The notes under the pieces were generated by a model. The model made no database searches and had not been told where the DNA came from. It saw only the letters and a list, made by a program, of their open reading frames with translations. This document shows, in pieces, positions 9,071 through 17,257 of a stretch of 64,000 nucleotides of DNA. The first letter of the stretch is position 1; every line of letters begins with the position of its first letter. The DNA is from CAIKMD01 sp035552195. GTDB lineage: Bacteria; Pseudomonadota; Alphaproteobacteria; ATCC43930; CGMCC-115725. The stretch lies in assembly GCA_035552195.1 (NCBI GenBank), contig DASZLU010000075.1, positions 44,389-108,388 of the forward strand, in the 5' to 3' direction. The position numbers and the translations under genes are program-made.

Positions 9071-9202
9071 CCCCCCTGCCCCGCCTTTATCGCCGGATCG
9101 TTTTATGCCGCTGGCGCAGCACTGACAACCGCGCCTCGCATGCGCGAATTATGCTAAAGCGATAGCTTGTCCTAAGAGTACCGCGGGCTCAGCCGCGAGA
9201 GG

Positions 9203-10414
9203 ATGCGCGTGAAATTCCTCGCCGACATGTTCCGGCGCTGGTCGAAGCCGGGCGAAGGCATCCCTGGGCCGCCGCTCGGCCTGCTGCTCGGCATGTTCTT
9301 CACCTATATCGGCATCGGCATGGTGTGGTCGATCCTCACCGTCTATGCGACCTCGCTCGGCGCGAGTGCCGCGACGGCGGGTGCGACCATCTCGGCTTTC
9401 GGCGCATCGCGCCTGCTGCTCAGCGTGCCAGCGGGCATGGTCTCGGAGCGGTTCGGCCGCGTGCGCGTGATGGTGTTCGGGTTGGTGCTGGTCGCGGCCT
9501 CGTCTTTCGTCGCGCTCACCGTGCACAGCATGACGACGCTGCTCGCCTGCCTTGTCCTGCAAGGCATGGGCTCGGCTTGCTACGGCACGTCGGCGCTCAG
9601 CGCCGTCACCGATCGCGGCACGCCGCAGACCCGCGTACGCGATATGGCCGCTTATCAGACCGCGACGCAGATCGGCTTGTCGCTCGGCCCCGGTATCGGC
9701 GGCTTCGCCGCCGCACTTTGGGGCTACGGCGCGCCTTTCGCCTGCCAAGGGTTGATGGCGATGATTGCGTTGCTCTCGGTGATGCGCCTTCCCGACGATC
9801 GGAAACCGCCCAGCGTCGGTGACGGCGCGGTGCGCGCCGGCAGCGTCTTCGCGCTCATCGCCGGCGTCGCCGGTCTCAGCTATGCGCTGTTCTTCGGCCG
9901 CGTCGCCTCATCGTGGATTTTGATGCCGCTCATCGCGCATAACATCATGGGCCTCGGCATCGGCATGGTCGGCGCGCTGCTCACCGTCAGCTCGATCGCC
10001 AATCTCACCATCCTGCGCTTCATCGCGGTCTTCGTCCGGCGTTTCGGGCGCTCGGCGACCATGGTCGGATCGACCACGGTCGTGCTGATCGCGCTCGCCG
10101 TGCTGGCCTTCGCGCAAACCGAGACGATGCTGTGGGTGTTCACCGTGCTGATCGGGGCCGGCATGGGCGTTTCGACCGCGCTCGTCACGTCTTACGCCGC
10201 CGATGCCGCACCATCCGGCCGCGTCGGCGCGGTGATGGGATCGATGCGCATGACGACCGATCTCGGCGCGATCACCGGGCCGATCCTCGCCGGCTTCTGC
10301 GTCGATCAGGCCTGGCTCGGCGTTAGCGGCGGCATTGGGCTCTGCGGTTTGATCATCGTCATCACCGCAGCGATCTTCTTCGCGACGGCGAAAGGCCTAC
10401 GCGCCCCCGGTTGA
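9203..10414 (+). CDS. MFS transporter, 12-helix
   Basis: A 403-residue major facilitator permease. Helix 1 begins near residue 26 (PLGLLLGMFFTYIGIG). A loop 2-3 motif variant, SERFGRVRVMV, lies near residue 88, and a second related half starts after residue 210. ATG 9203 touches AGAGG directly, so GTG 9209, in frame and six bases after AGAGG, may be the real start. Substrate is unknown. The 3' end overlaps the tail of the convergent DHA2 gene by 18 bases. It is divergent from the GMC oxidoreductase. Confidence 0.85.
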   Translation: MRVKFLADMFRRWSKPGEGIPGPPLGLLLGMFFTYIGIGMVWSILTVYATSLGASAATAGATISAFGASRLLLSVPAGMVSERFGRVRVMVFGLVLVAASSFVALTVHSMTTLLACLVLQGMGSACYGTSALSAVTDRGTPQTRVRDMAAYQTATQIGLSLGPGIGGFAAALWGYGAPFACQGLMAMIALLSVMRLPDDRKPPSVGDGAVRAGSVFALIAGVAGLSYALFFGRVASSWILMPLIAHNIMGLGIGMVGALLTVSSIANLTILRFIAVFVRRFGRSATMVGSTTVVLIALAVLAFAQTETMLWVFTVLIGAGMGVSTALVTSYAADAAPSGRVGAVMGSMRMTTDLGAITGPILAGFCVDQAWLGVSGGIGLCGLIIVITAAIFFATAKGLRAPG

Positions 10415-11830
10415 ACCGGGCCGGTCGGCTTCCTCGGCGTGGCGCCGTCCGCCGATCATGCCTGCCCCCGCATCCGGGGCGAGCTTCATGAAGATCGGCA
10501 CCGCCAGGAACGAGACCAACCCGACGCCGATGAAAGCGGGCGTAAAATCGCTCGGCCCCAGTACCGTATGGCCGCGCAGTATCAAGGTCAGATGGACGAA
10601 CAGCGCGCCGGTGCCGATACCGAGGCTCGCCGCCAATTGCTGTGCCATGCTGGCGAACGGCGTGGCGCGACTCATCTGCGACGCCGGCACGTCGGAATAG
10701 CCGAGCGTGTTGACGGCGCTGAACTGCAGCGAGCGGAAGAAGCCGCCGAACAACAGCACGACGAAGATGACCGCCACCGGCGTGCCGGGCCGCCAGATCG
10801 CGTTGATGCCGAGCAACGCCGACGTAAGAAAGGCATTGAAGAGCAGCGTATTGCGATAGCCGAACCGGCGAATGATATAGGTCGCGGCGACGCGGTTGCT
10901 CATCGCACCCGCGGCGCTGGCGAAGGTCAGCAGCCCCGACATGATCGGCGTGTAGCCGAAGCCGAGCTGCAGCATCAGCGGCAACAGGAACGGCAGCGAC
11001 CCGATACCCATGCGGGTGAGCGTGCCGCCGGTGACGCCGATCCGGAAGGTCGGAATCTCGAGGAGCCGCAGATCGATCACCGGGAACGCGGTGCGCTTCG
11101 CATGCCAGATATAGGTCAAGATGCAAATGATGCCGACAACGATCATGGTCAGGACGACGCTGACCGGCAGGCCGCCGCGGCCGACGATCTCGAAGCCGAA
11201 GACGAGGCACGAAAGGCCGATGCCGGTCAGGAAAAAGCCCGACCAATCGATCGGCCGGATATTGTCCTCGCGCAGATTATCGACGAAGAGCGTAACCAGG
11301 AGAATGCCGAGCAGCGCGATCGGCACGTTGATGAAGAAGATCCAGCGCCACGAGAAATAGGTGACGATGAAGCCGCCGAGCGGCGGGCCGAAGACGGGAC
11401 CCAGCATCGCCGGCGTGGTGACGACGATCATCGCTCGCATCAGATCGGCTTTCGGTACCGAGCGCAGCATGACGAAGCGCCCGACCGGCGACATCATCGC
11501 CCCGCCCATGCCCTGTACCATGCGCGCGATGACGAATTCCCAAAGCCCATTCGAGAGGCCGCAGGCGATCGAGCCGATCATGAAGACGCCGATCGCGGCG
11601 CGGAACACGGTGCGCGCGCCGAACCGATCCGCCATCCAGCCGCTCAAGGGAATGAAGATCGAGAGGCTCAGCAGGTAGCAGGTGATCGCGAGGTTGAGGC
11701 GCAGCGGATCGACGTCGATATCGCGCGCGATTGTCGGCAGCGCGGTCGCGATGATCGTCGAATCGAGCTGCTCCATAAACAGGGAGCAGGCAACGATCAG
11801 CGGAATCAGCGATGTCGCGGCTCTGGCCAT
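10397..11830 (-). CDS. DHA2-family MFS exporter (EmrB/QacA-like)
   Basis: A 477-residue 14-helix exporter. Helix 1 carries MEQLDSTIIATALPTIARDI, the DHA2 signature. The loop motif GWMADRFGARTVF follows, and then LGPVFGPPLGGFIVTYFSWRW. It lacks an adjacent membrane-fusion protein, unlike the EmrB copy at 1.1 kb, so it probably exports into the periplasm on its own. It is divergent from the thioesterase gene at 11.9 kb. The C-terminal codons overlap those of the convergent MFS gene. Substrate is unknown. Confidence 0.88.
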   Translation of the reverse strand: MARAATSLIPLIVACSLFMEQLDSTIIATALPTIARDIDVDPLRLNLAITCYLLSLSIFIPLSGWMADRFGARTVFRAAIGVFMIGSIACGLSNGLWEFVIARMVQGMGGAMMSPVGRFVMLRSVPKADLMRAMIVVTTPAMLGPVFGPPLGGFIVTYFSWRWIFFINVPIALLGILLVTLFVDNLREDNIRPIDWSGFFLTGIGLSCLVFGFEIVGRGGLPVSVVLTMIVVGIICILTYIWHAKRTAFPVIDLRLLEIPTFRIGVTGGTLTRMGIGSLPFLLPLMLQLGFGYTPIMSGLLTFASAAGAMSNRVAATYIIRRFGYRNTLLFNAFLTSALLGINAIWRPGTPVAVIFVVLLFGGFFRSLQFSAVNTLGYSDVPASQMSRATPFASMAQQLAASLGIGTGALFVHLTLILRGHTVLGPSDFTPAFIGVGLVSFLAVPIFMKLAPDAGAGMIGGRRHAEEADRPGSTGGA

Positions 11831-11934
11831 GGCGCGGCAATGTTCTCCCTCGCCTCAAGGATAGCCGCTCCCACGGCCGCGTTATAGTATGCGCCGCCGT
11901 TTCCCGTGGATCAGCTTACCCAGAAAGAACCACC

Positions 11935-12378
11935 ATGCTCGTCAACCGGTTTCCTCTCCGCGTCGAATGGGGCGATTGCGACGCGGCCGGCATCGTCTTC
12001 TATCCGCGCTATTTCGCCTGGTTCGACGCCGCGACTTTCCACCTCTTCGGCCGCACCGGCCTCTCGATGCGGGCGCTGTGGGAGAAATACGGCTCGGTCG
12101 GGACGCCGCTGGTCGATGCGCGTTCGCGCTTCGTCATCCCCTCGCGCTGGGGCGAGGATTTGGTCTGCGAATCGGGCGTGAGCGAATGGGGCGAGAGCAG
12201 CTTCAGCGTGCAGCACCGAATCCTCAAAGGCGACAAACTCGCCGTCGAGGGGCTGGAAAAACGGGTCTGGGTTATACCGCACCCGACCGAGAAAGGCCGC
12301 ATCAAGAGCGCGCCGATCCCCAAGGAGATCGTCGCGGCGCTGTCGGACGCGTCGGGCGCGACACCGATCGCGCCCTAG
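11935..12378 (+). CDS. hot-dog acyl-CoA thioesterase, 4-hydroxybenzoyl-CoA type
   Basis: A 147-residue single hot-dog-fold enzyme that hydrolyses acyl- or aroyl-CoA thioesters. The N-terminus VEWGDCDAAGIVFYPRYFAWFDAA is the 4-hydroxybenzoyl-CoA thioesterase signature, with the catalytic Asp in DAAGIVFYPRY. Open frame extends further upstream, but it would overlap the divergent gene's promoter, and ATG 11935 gives the family's normal N-terminus. It stands alone, convergent with the tadG-like gene 39 bases later. The location near aromatic-type enzymes fits an aroyl-CoA substrate, but this is inference. Confidence 0.88.
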   Translation: MLVNRFPLRVEWGDCDAAGIVFYPRYFAWFDAATFHLFGRTGLSMRALWEKYGSVGTPLVDARSRFVIPSRWGEDLVCESGVSEWGESSFSVQHRILKGDKLAVEGLEKRVWVIPHPTEKGRIKSAPIPKEIVAALSDASGATPIAP

Positions 12379-12417
12379 CCGCCGCCCATCCCTAGGCCCG
12401 TGTTACGAGCCGCCGCA

Positions 12418-13710
12418 TTATTGGCCCAAGGTCGCCATTGCCGTTGAGGCAGTGATATCGGACGTGCCGACCCCGGCGCAGTTGTTGTTGAAGGCGGAAT
12501 TGCCGTTGAAGTTGATGATGCTGGCGATGATCTGCGTGCAGGCGGAGCCGCCGGTCGCATTGCCGCCGCTATAAGAGACGGTCTCGCTCGGGGTGTAGAT
12601 GACTCCCGTGACGTTCATCCCCGAACCGCCGTTGAAATTGTCTTTGCCCGAGTCGACCGCGCGGCCATCCTGCCAGAACACCACGCCCGAATAGGCACCG
12701 GAGGTCGGCGCCGTCAAATTCACGATCGCGCCGCCGTTGATGATGATGTTCCCCGTATTGTTCACCGGATCGCTGCTGCTCGTCAGGATGATCGTCACGC
12801 CCGTGCCATTGATGGTCGTGCCGCCCGCCATGTTGAAGTCGATCCCATCGAGAATGTAGACGCCGGGATTGAGCGTGACCGTCACGCCGCCGGTGAACTT
12901 AAAATCGTTTTTGCCGCAATAGGTGCCCGCGTACAGCGGCAACTTGCCGTTGACCGGACTAGGCTCGTTGATGCAAGGCCGAGCCGGCGTCGGCATGGTC
13001 AGTTTGCTGGCGTAGGGATCCGTCACGGGGGGAGCGTTGGTGCGGACGCCATTCACGGCGGTGAGCGTCGCGTTGTTGGCGATGCTGTCGTTGCCGCCGA
13101 GAATCACTTGCGCCGCGGTTAGCGATGAGCCGCCCGACATGGTGAGGGCGGCGGCGTTCTTCGAATTGACGTCGAAGGAGCAATTGTTGAGCGTGATGTT
13201 GGTGCTGGTACCGCTAACCGAGCCCGCGCCGGCAGCCGCCCCGTTGAGGGCCAGCACGCAGCCGTTGCTGGATGGTCCGTTGATGATCGCGACGCTTGAT
13301 CCCGAAATGTTGAAATCGCCGATGAACATCTTCGACAAGATCGGTTTCGCCAGCGCGACGATCGTTACCTGGACCGCCGAGTTGTTGCTTGCGTAAGAGC
13401 CGCTCAGCGGCGGTTTATTGACCGTGACGACGACGTTGTTCGCGCCGTCGACGAAGCCGTTCGTGCCGGCGACCGATTTACCTTCGCTCACGTAATTGGC
13501 GGTGTCGCCGAGGCCATAGGCCACCGCTGCCGAGAGCGCCGCATCGTCGGCTGCCGCCTGGATGCTGCGTTTTGTCGTGTACCATTGCGCGGTCTCGACG
13601 CCCAATCCGGCAAAGCCCACGAGCGCGGTTAGGCTCAGCGCGGTGATGACCGCGATCGCACCCGTATGGTCTGAATAGAAGCGAAAGAGAAACGTCTGTA
13701 ATTTGTTCAT
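12418..13710 (-). CDS. TadG-like Flp pilus assembly protein
   Basis: A 430-residue membrane-anchored protein. The first 60 residues form the TadG N-terminal domain: GAIAVITALSLTALVGFAG is the transmembrane pseudopilin helix, followed by ETAQWYTTKRSIQAAADDAA. The rest is rich in Gly, Asn, Thr and Ser with repeating short strands (for example GVYILDGIDFNMAGGTTING), suggesting an extracytoplasmic beta-helix. There is no von Willebrand domain. It is the last gene of a three-gene unit, with a GAGGG ribosome site and a 10-base gap after the TadE gene. No ATPase, secretin or prepilin peptidase gene is in the window. Confidence 0.85.
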   Translation of the reverse strand: MNKLQTFLFRFYSDHTGAIAVITALSLTALVGFAGLGVETAQWYTTKRSIQAAADDAALSAAVAYGLGDTANYVSEGKSVAGTNGFVDGANNVVVTVNKPPLSGSYASNNSAVQVTIVALAKPILSKMFIGDFNISGSSVAIINGPSSNGCVLALNGAAAGAGSVSGTSTNITLNNCSFDVNSKNAAALTMSGGSSLTAAQVILGGNDSIANNATLTAVNGVRTNAPPVTDPYASKLTMPTPARPCINEPSPVNGKLPLYAGTYCGKNDFKFTGGVTVTLNPGVYILDGIDFNMAGGTTINGTGVTIILTSSSDPVNNTGNIIINGGAIVNLTAPTSGAYSGVVFWQDGRAVDSGKDNFNGGSGMNVTGVIYTPSETVSYSGGNATGGSACTQIIASIINFNGNSAFNNNCAGVGTSDITASTAMATLGQ

Positions 13711-13720
13711 GGGACGACCC

Positions 13721-14116
13721 TCAAGTTTGCTTCGGATAGCAGGCCTGGGCTGACAGCGTGATATTGTACGGAAAGAGCTGGGGAACGACGAACGTAAAAG
13801 GAAAGGCCACGCTCACCTGGCTGCCGCAACTCTGCGTGCTGGCGGTGAAGTCGGCGCTCGGAATGGTGAGCGGCGAACTGCTCTGGACCGCATAACTGAC
13901 CGTCGCGGTCGTTGAACCGCAATTGGTGCTGTCGACGGCGCTGCAACGCGCCGCGCTCTGCACAGCATAGTTGAGCAGCGAATTCGTCCACAGGGCGCGG
14001 CTGAATTCGAAGATACCGAGCACCATCAAGATGAAGACCGGGAAGCAAAGCGCGAATTCGATCGCGCTCGTCCCGTCATCTCTCGTCGTTGCCCGGGTCA
14101 GACGGCGCCACATCAT
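13721..14116 (-). CDS. TadE-like pseudopilin
   Basis: A 131-residue protein with a short basic head, then DDGTSAIEFALCFPVFILMVLGIFEFSRALW, the TadE signature with Glu inside the hydrophobic helix. A Cys-containing periplasmic tail follows. The longer upstream frame is rejected because ATG 14116 overlaps the preceding gene's stop as ATGA and yields the canonical N-terminus. TadE and TadF pseudopilins support tight-adherence pilus assembly or related secretion in the inner membrane. Four cysteines in the tail could form disulphides. Confidence 0.85.
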   Translation of the reverse strand: MMWRRLTRATTRDDGTSAIEFALCFPVFILMVLGIFEFSRALWTNSLLNYAVQSAARCSAVDSTNCGSTTATVSYAVQSSSPLTIPSADFTASTQSCGSQVSVAFPFTFVVPQLFPYNITLSAQACYPKQT

Positions 14117-14601
14117 TTGATACGCACCATCGACGTTGCCGTCAGCGTCATCGGACTGCTGAAGCCGGGATAGGCGAGCATCGTCGAATATTGATATTGG
14201 GCGTTGACCGTGATGTAGGTGCCGGAACTCTGCCCGTCCGGACACGTGCTGCCGCAAGGCCCCGCCGTGACCGCCGTACCGCTGGGACAGCCGCAGCTTT
14301 GGGTGGGTGCCGGCGAAGCGGTGATCCCGCTGGTCCCGGTCGAATTCGCGACCGCGCTCGATATCGTCGATGTGTTGAAGCCGTTGAGCATCGCCGCATA
14401 GCTTCCGGTCTGCGCCGCCTGCGTCACCGCCATTTGCGACTGAAAGCCGAAACTGAGATCGACGATGCCGACGATGAACGTGCAGAGGAACGGCGCAATC
14501 AGCGCGAATTCCAGCGCGGTCACGCCTTTTGTTTGGCGAAGGCAATTCAGTAAAACGCGCAACGGTCTCATGTTCCGATCCAGCGACTGCAGGTTCGGCA
14601 T
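14113..14601 (-). CDS. TadE/TadF-like pseudopilin
   Basis: A 162-residue protein whose N-terminus RQTKGVTALEFALIAPFLCTFIVGIVDLSF is a TadE-type cleavage-plus-helix segment with the conserved Glu. The tail holds a Cys/Pro/Gly-rich segment (SCGCPSGT, CGSTCPDG). It is the first gene of the unit and overlaps the next TadE gene by four bases. ATG 14571 (MRPLRV) is an alternative start that would give a more usual short head. The gene is followed, in transcription order, by TadE and TadG, so the three probably work together at the envelope. Confidence 0.82.
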   Translation of the reverse strand: MPNLQSLDRNMRPLRVLLNCLRQTKGVTALEFALIAPFLCTFIVGIVDLSFGFQSQMAVTQAAQTGSYAAMLNGFNTSTISSAVANSTGTSGITASPAPTQSCGCPSGTAVTAGPCGSTCPDGQSSGTYITVNAQYQYSTMLAYPGFSSPMTLTATSMVRIK

Positions 14602-14771
14602 TAAGATTTGTCCAAAATAGTTACCGAGACCTTACGAGCGGGCACGACCGCGCAAACAATCGTCGCGGAAGCGTTTGGAATAAATATCAATCTTGTGATT
14701 TAAACGCGTTTGTCGCAGGCGGACAGGGTATTTCATGACACGCCGGCGCGATGCACGGATCAAAATGAGAA

Positions 14772-14794
14772 GCGGCCGGGCAAGGCCCGGCCGC
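14772..14794 (-). terminator. rho-independent terminator of the molybdenum hydroxylase gene
   Basis: A perfect 10-base-pair GC stem with a three-base loop lies 35 bases beyond the stop codon at 14830. Read on the minus strand it is followed by TTCTCATTTT. It separates this gene from the tad-like genes downstream. Confidence 0.75.
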
Positions 14795-14829
14795 GACAGA
14801 CATTTGTATTAACCGAGCTTATCGCCGCG

Positions 14830-17184
14830 TCACTGCGCGGGCCGGGCCTCGCGGAGTGCGCGCCAGATGCGCTCGGGCGTCGCCGGCATATCGATGTGCT
14901 TGATGCCGTAGCTACTGAGCGCATCGAGCACGGCGTTCATGATCGAAGGCAGCGAGCCGGCGCAACCCGCCTCGCCGCAGCCTTTGACGCCGAGGACGTT
15001 GGTCGTGGCCGGGACCGGGTGGTTCTCGATCGCGAACATCGGGGCGTTGTCGGCGCGCGGCAGCGCATAATCCATGTACGAGCCCGACAGAAGCTGCCCG
15101 TCATTGTCGTAATAGGTGCGCTCCATCAGCGCTTGGCCGATACCTTGGACGACGCCGCCATGCGCCTGGCCGGCGACGGTGATCGGGTTAACGATCGTGC
15201 CGAAATCGTTAACCATCGAATATTTCACCACCTCGATCACACCGGTATCGGGATCGAGCTCGATCTCGGCGACGTGGCAGCCATTGGGGAAAGCCGAAGG
15301 CGGCGTGTCGGCAACGAGATTGACGTCGAGCGAGTCCGGCGTGCCCTCGGGTACCTTCAACCCGTCGCGCAGCTTGGTCGCGAGATCCATCAGCCCGACC
15401 GAGCGATCGGTGCCGACGATGGTGAAGCGGCCCTTGCCGAATTCGATATCGGCGGGCGCCGCTTCGAGCACGACCGCCGCGATCTGCTTGCCGCGCTCGA
15501 TGACCTGCTCGCTCGCTTTCACCAGCGCGTTACCGCTCGACATGATCGAGCGCGAGCCGCCGGTGCCGCCGCCGAAGAGCAGCTGGTCGCTGTCGCCCTG
15601 CAGCAACCGGATCTTGTGGAACGGAATGCCGAGCCGGCTCACGAGAACCTGGGCAAAAGGCGCGTGATGGCCCTGGCCGTAATCGAGCGTGCCGGTGACG
15701 ATCGTGACGCCGCCATCCTTGTCGAAGCGAATGCCGCCCATCTCCTTGCCCTGCGGCGCGGTGACTTCGAGATAGGAACCGATGCCGCGGCCGCGCAGCT
15801 TGCCGCGCGCGCGGCTTTGCGCCTTGCGCTGCTCGAAGCCCTGCCAATCCGAGGACTGCACGGCGTGATCGAGCACGGCGCGGAAATCACCGCTGTCGTA
15901 GCTCATATCGGACGGCGCCTTGTAGGGCAGCGCGCTCGCCGGGATGTGATTGCGGCGCCGCAACTCGAGCTTATCGACGCCCATCTCGGCCGCCGCGGTG
16001 TCGAGCAGCCTCTCCATATAGTAATTCCCCTCGGGACGGCCCGCGCCGCGATAGGCGCCGACCGGCGTCGAATTGGTGTAGACGCCCTTGGTATTCACCT
16101 CGAGCAGCGGCGTGCGATAGACGCCGACCACGTTCTTCACCGCGTTGACGGTGTAAGGCAGCGGCACGATCGGATAGGCGCCGGCATTGCCGGTGCCGCT
16201 GAGGCGCACGGCGAGAATGTTGCCGTCCTTGTCGAAGGCGCCTTCGATCGTCATGGCGTGATCGCGGCCATGATGATCGGAGACGAAGCTGTCGGAACGC
16301 TCGTCGGTCCATTTGACCGGACGGCCCAGCGCCTTCGCCGCGAAGCACACCAGCACGTTCTCGGGGAAGACCTGGCTCTTCATGCCGAAGGAGCCGCCGA
16401 CATTATAGGTGAGCACCCTCACCTGCTCGGGCTTGGCGCCGAGCGCAGCCGCGGTGCCGCCTTTCAGGCCGAAGACGCCCTGGCTGCAGACATGGATGGT
16501 ATAGCGGCCGGTCGCCGGATCGAACTCGCCGAGGGCCGAGCGCGGCTCCATCGGATTGATGACGATGCGGTTGCTGATCAGGGTCAGCTTCGTCACATGC
16601 GCCGCCGCGGCAAAAGCCGCCGCGACCTTCTCGCTGTCGCCCCAGTGATAATCGACCGCGAGATTGCCGGGGATGCCGTCATGAATCTGGCGCGCGTCCG
16701 CAGCGAGCGCAGCCGCGGCGGTCGTCGCCGCCGGCAGCGCGTCGATCTCGACCTCGACCGCCTCGGCCGCATCCTTGGCTTGGGCATGCGTCTCAGCGAC
16801 GACGCAGGCGATGGCTTCGCCGACGAAGCGTACCTTGTCGCCGGCGAGCACCGGACGCAGCGGCGTCTTCCACGGCGTGCCATCGCGGTTGGGTACGGCC
16901 ACACCGCATTTCAACGGATTGACCCCGGCGGCGGCAAGATCGGCAGCGGTGTAGATCGCCAGCACACCAGGCATCTTGCGCGCCGCTGCCGTGTCGATCT
17001 TGCGAATCGTGCCGTGCGCGTACCGGCTGCGCACCATATACGCATCGACCTGACCGGCGACGTTGATGTCGTCGGTATAGCGGCCCTGGCCGCGCAACAG
17101 GGTCGGATCCTCGACCCGCAACACCGGCTGTCCGACGCCAAACTGCTCCAGCGCCAACGCGTTTTCGTCCATCCGATTATCCAT
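14830..17184 (-). CDS. molybdopterin-binding subunit of a xanthine dehydrogenase/CoxL-family hydroxylase
   Basis: A 784-residue large subunit. The N-terminal aldehyde oxidase a/b hammerhead domain spans about residues 15-150 (LLRGQGRYTDDI, GEAIACVVAETHAQA). The molybdopterin-binding region contains GGSFGMKSQVFPEN, AYRGAGRPEG at 377-386 and GQGHHAPFAQV. The catalytic Glu is near residue 738 in GVKGCGEAG. AYRGAGR is the loop of form II or non-CO hydroxylases rather than the CSFR loop of true CO dehydrogenase. TTG at 17199 is possible, but ATG 17184 has GAGG nine bases upstream. No gene for the FAD or 2Fe-2S subunit lies beside it. Substrate is unknown, probably an aldehyde or N-heterocycle. Confidence 0.88.
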   Translation of the reverse strand: MDNRMDENALALEQFGVGQPVLRVEDPTLLRGQGRYTDDINVAGQVDAYMVRSRYAHGTIRKIDTAAARKMPGVLAIYTAADLAAAGVNPLKCGVAVPNRDGTPWKTPLRPVLAGDKVRFVGEAIACVVAETHAQAKDAAEAVEVEIDALPAATTAAAALAADARQIHDGIPGNLAVDYHWGDSEKVAAAFAAAAHVTKLTLISNRIVINPMEPRSALGEFDPATGRYTIHVCSQGVFGLKGGTAAALGAKPEQVRVLTYNVGGSFGMKSQVFPENVLVCFAAKALGRPVKWTDERSDSFVSDHHGRDHAMTIEGAFDKDGNILAVRLSGTGNAGAYPIVPLPYTVNAVKNVVGVYRTPLLEVNTKGVYTNSTPVGAYRGAGRPEGNYYMERLLDTAAAEMGVDKLELRRRNHIPASALPYKAPSDMSYDSGDFRAVLDHAVQSSDWQGFEQRKAQSRARGKLRGRGIGSYLEVTAPQGKEMGGIRFDKDGGVTIVTGTLDYGQGHHAPFAQVLVSRLGIPFHKIRLLQGDSDQLLFGGGTGGSRSIMSSGNALVKASEQVIERGKQIAAVVLEAAPADIEFGKGRFTIVGTDRSVGLMDLATKLRDGLKVPEGTPDSLDVNLVADTPPSAFPNGCHVAEIELDPDTGVIEVVKYSMVNDFGTIVNPITVAGQAHGGVVQGIGQALMERTYYDNDGQLLSGSYMDYALPRADNAPMFAIENHPVPATTNVLGVKGCGEAGCAGSLPSIMNAVLDALSSYGIKHIDMPATPERIWRALREARPAQ

Positions 17185-17257
17185 GGAGCTTCGCCTCAAA
17201 CCTTCGATTTTGAATTATTCAGCATCCGATAGCGGCGAGCAGCCGCTGCCTCAAGCC

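Noticed and set aside
14830..17184. True aerobic CO dehydrogenase (CoxL form I)
   Set aside because: The active-site loop is AYRGAGR, not the AYxCSFR of form I, and coxM and coxS are absent.
14710..17232. 840-codon open frame on the plus strand opposite the molybdenum hydroxylase gene
   Set aside because: It is an Arg/Asp/Gly-rich antisense shadow typical of high-GC coding DNA; the opposite frame has clear hydroxylase motifs.
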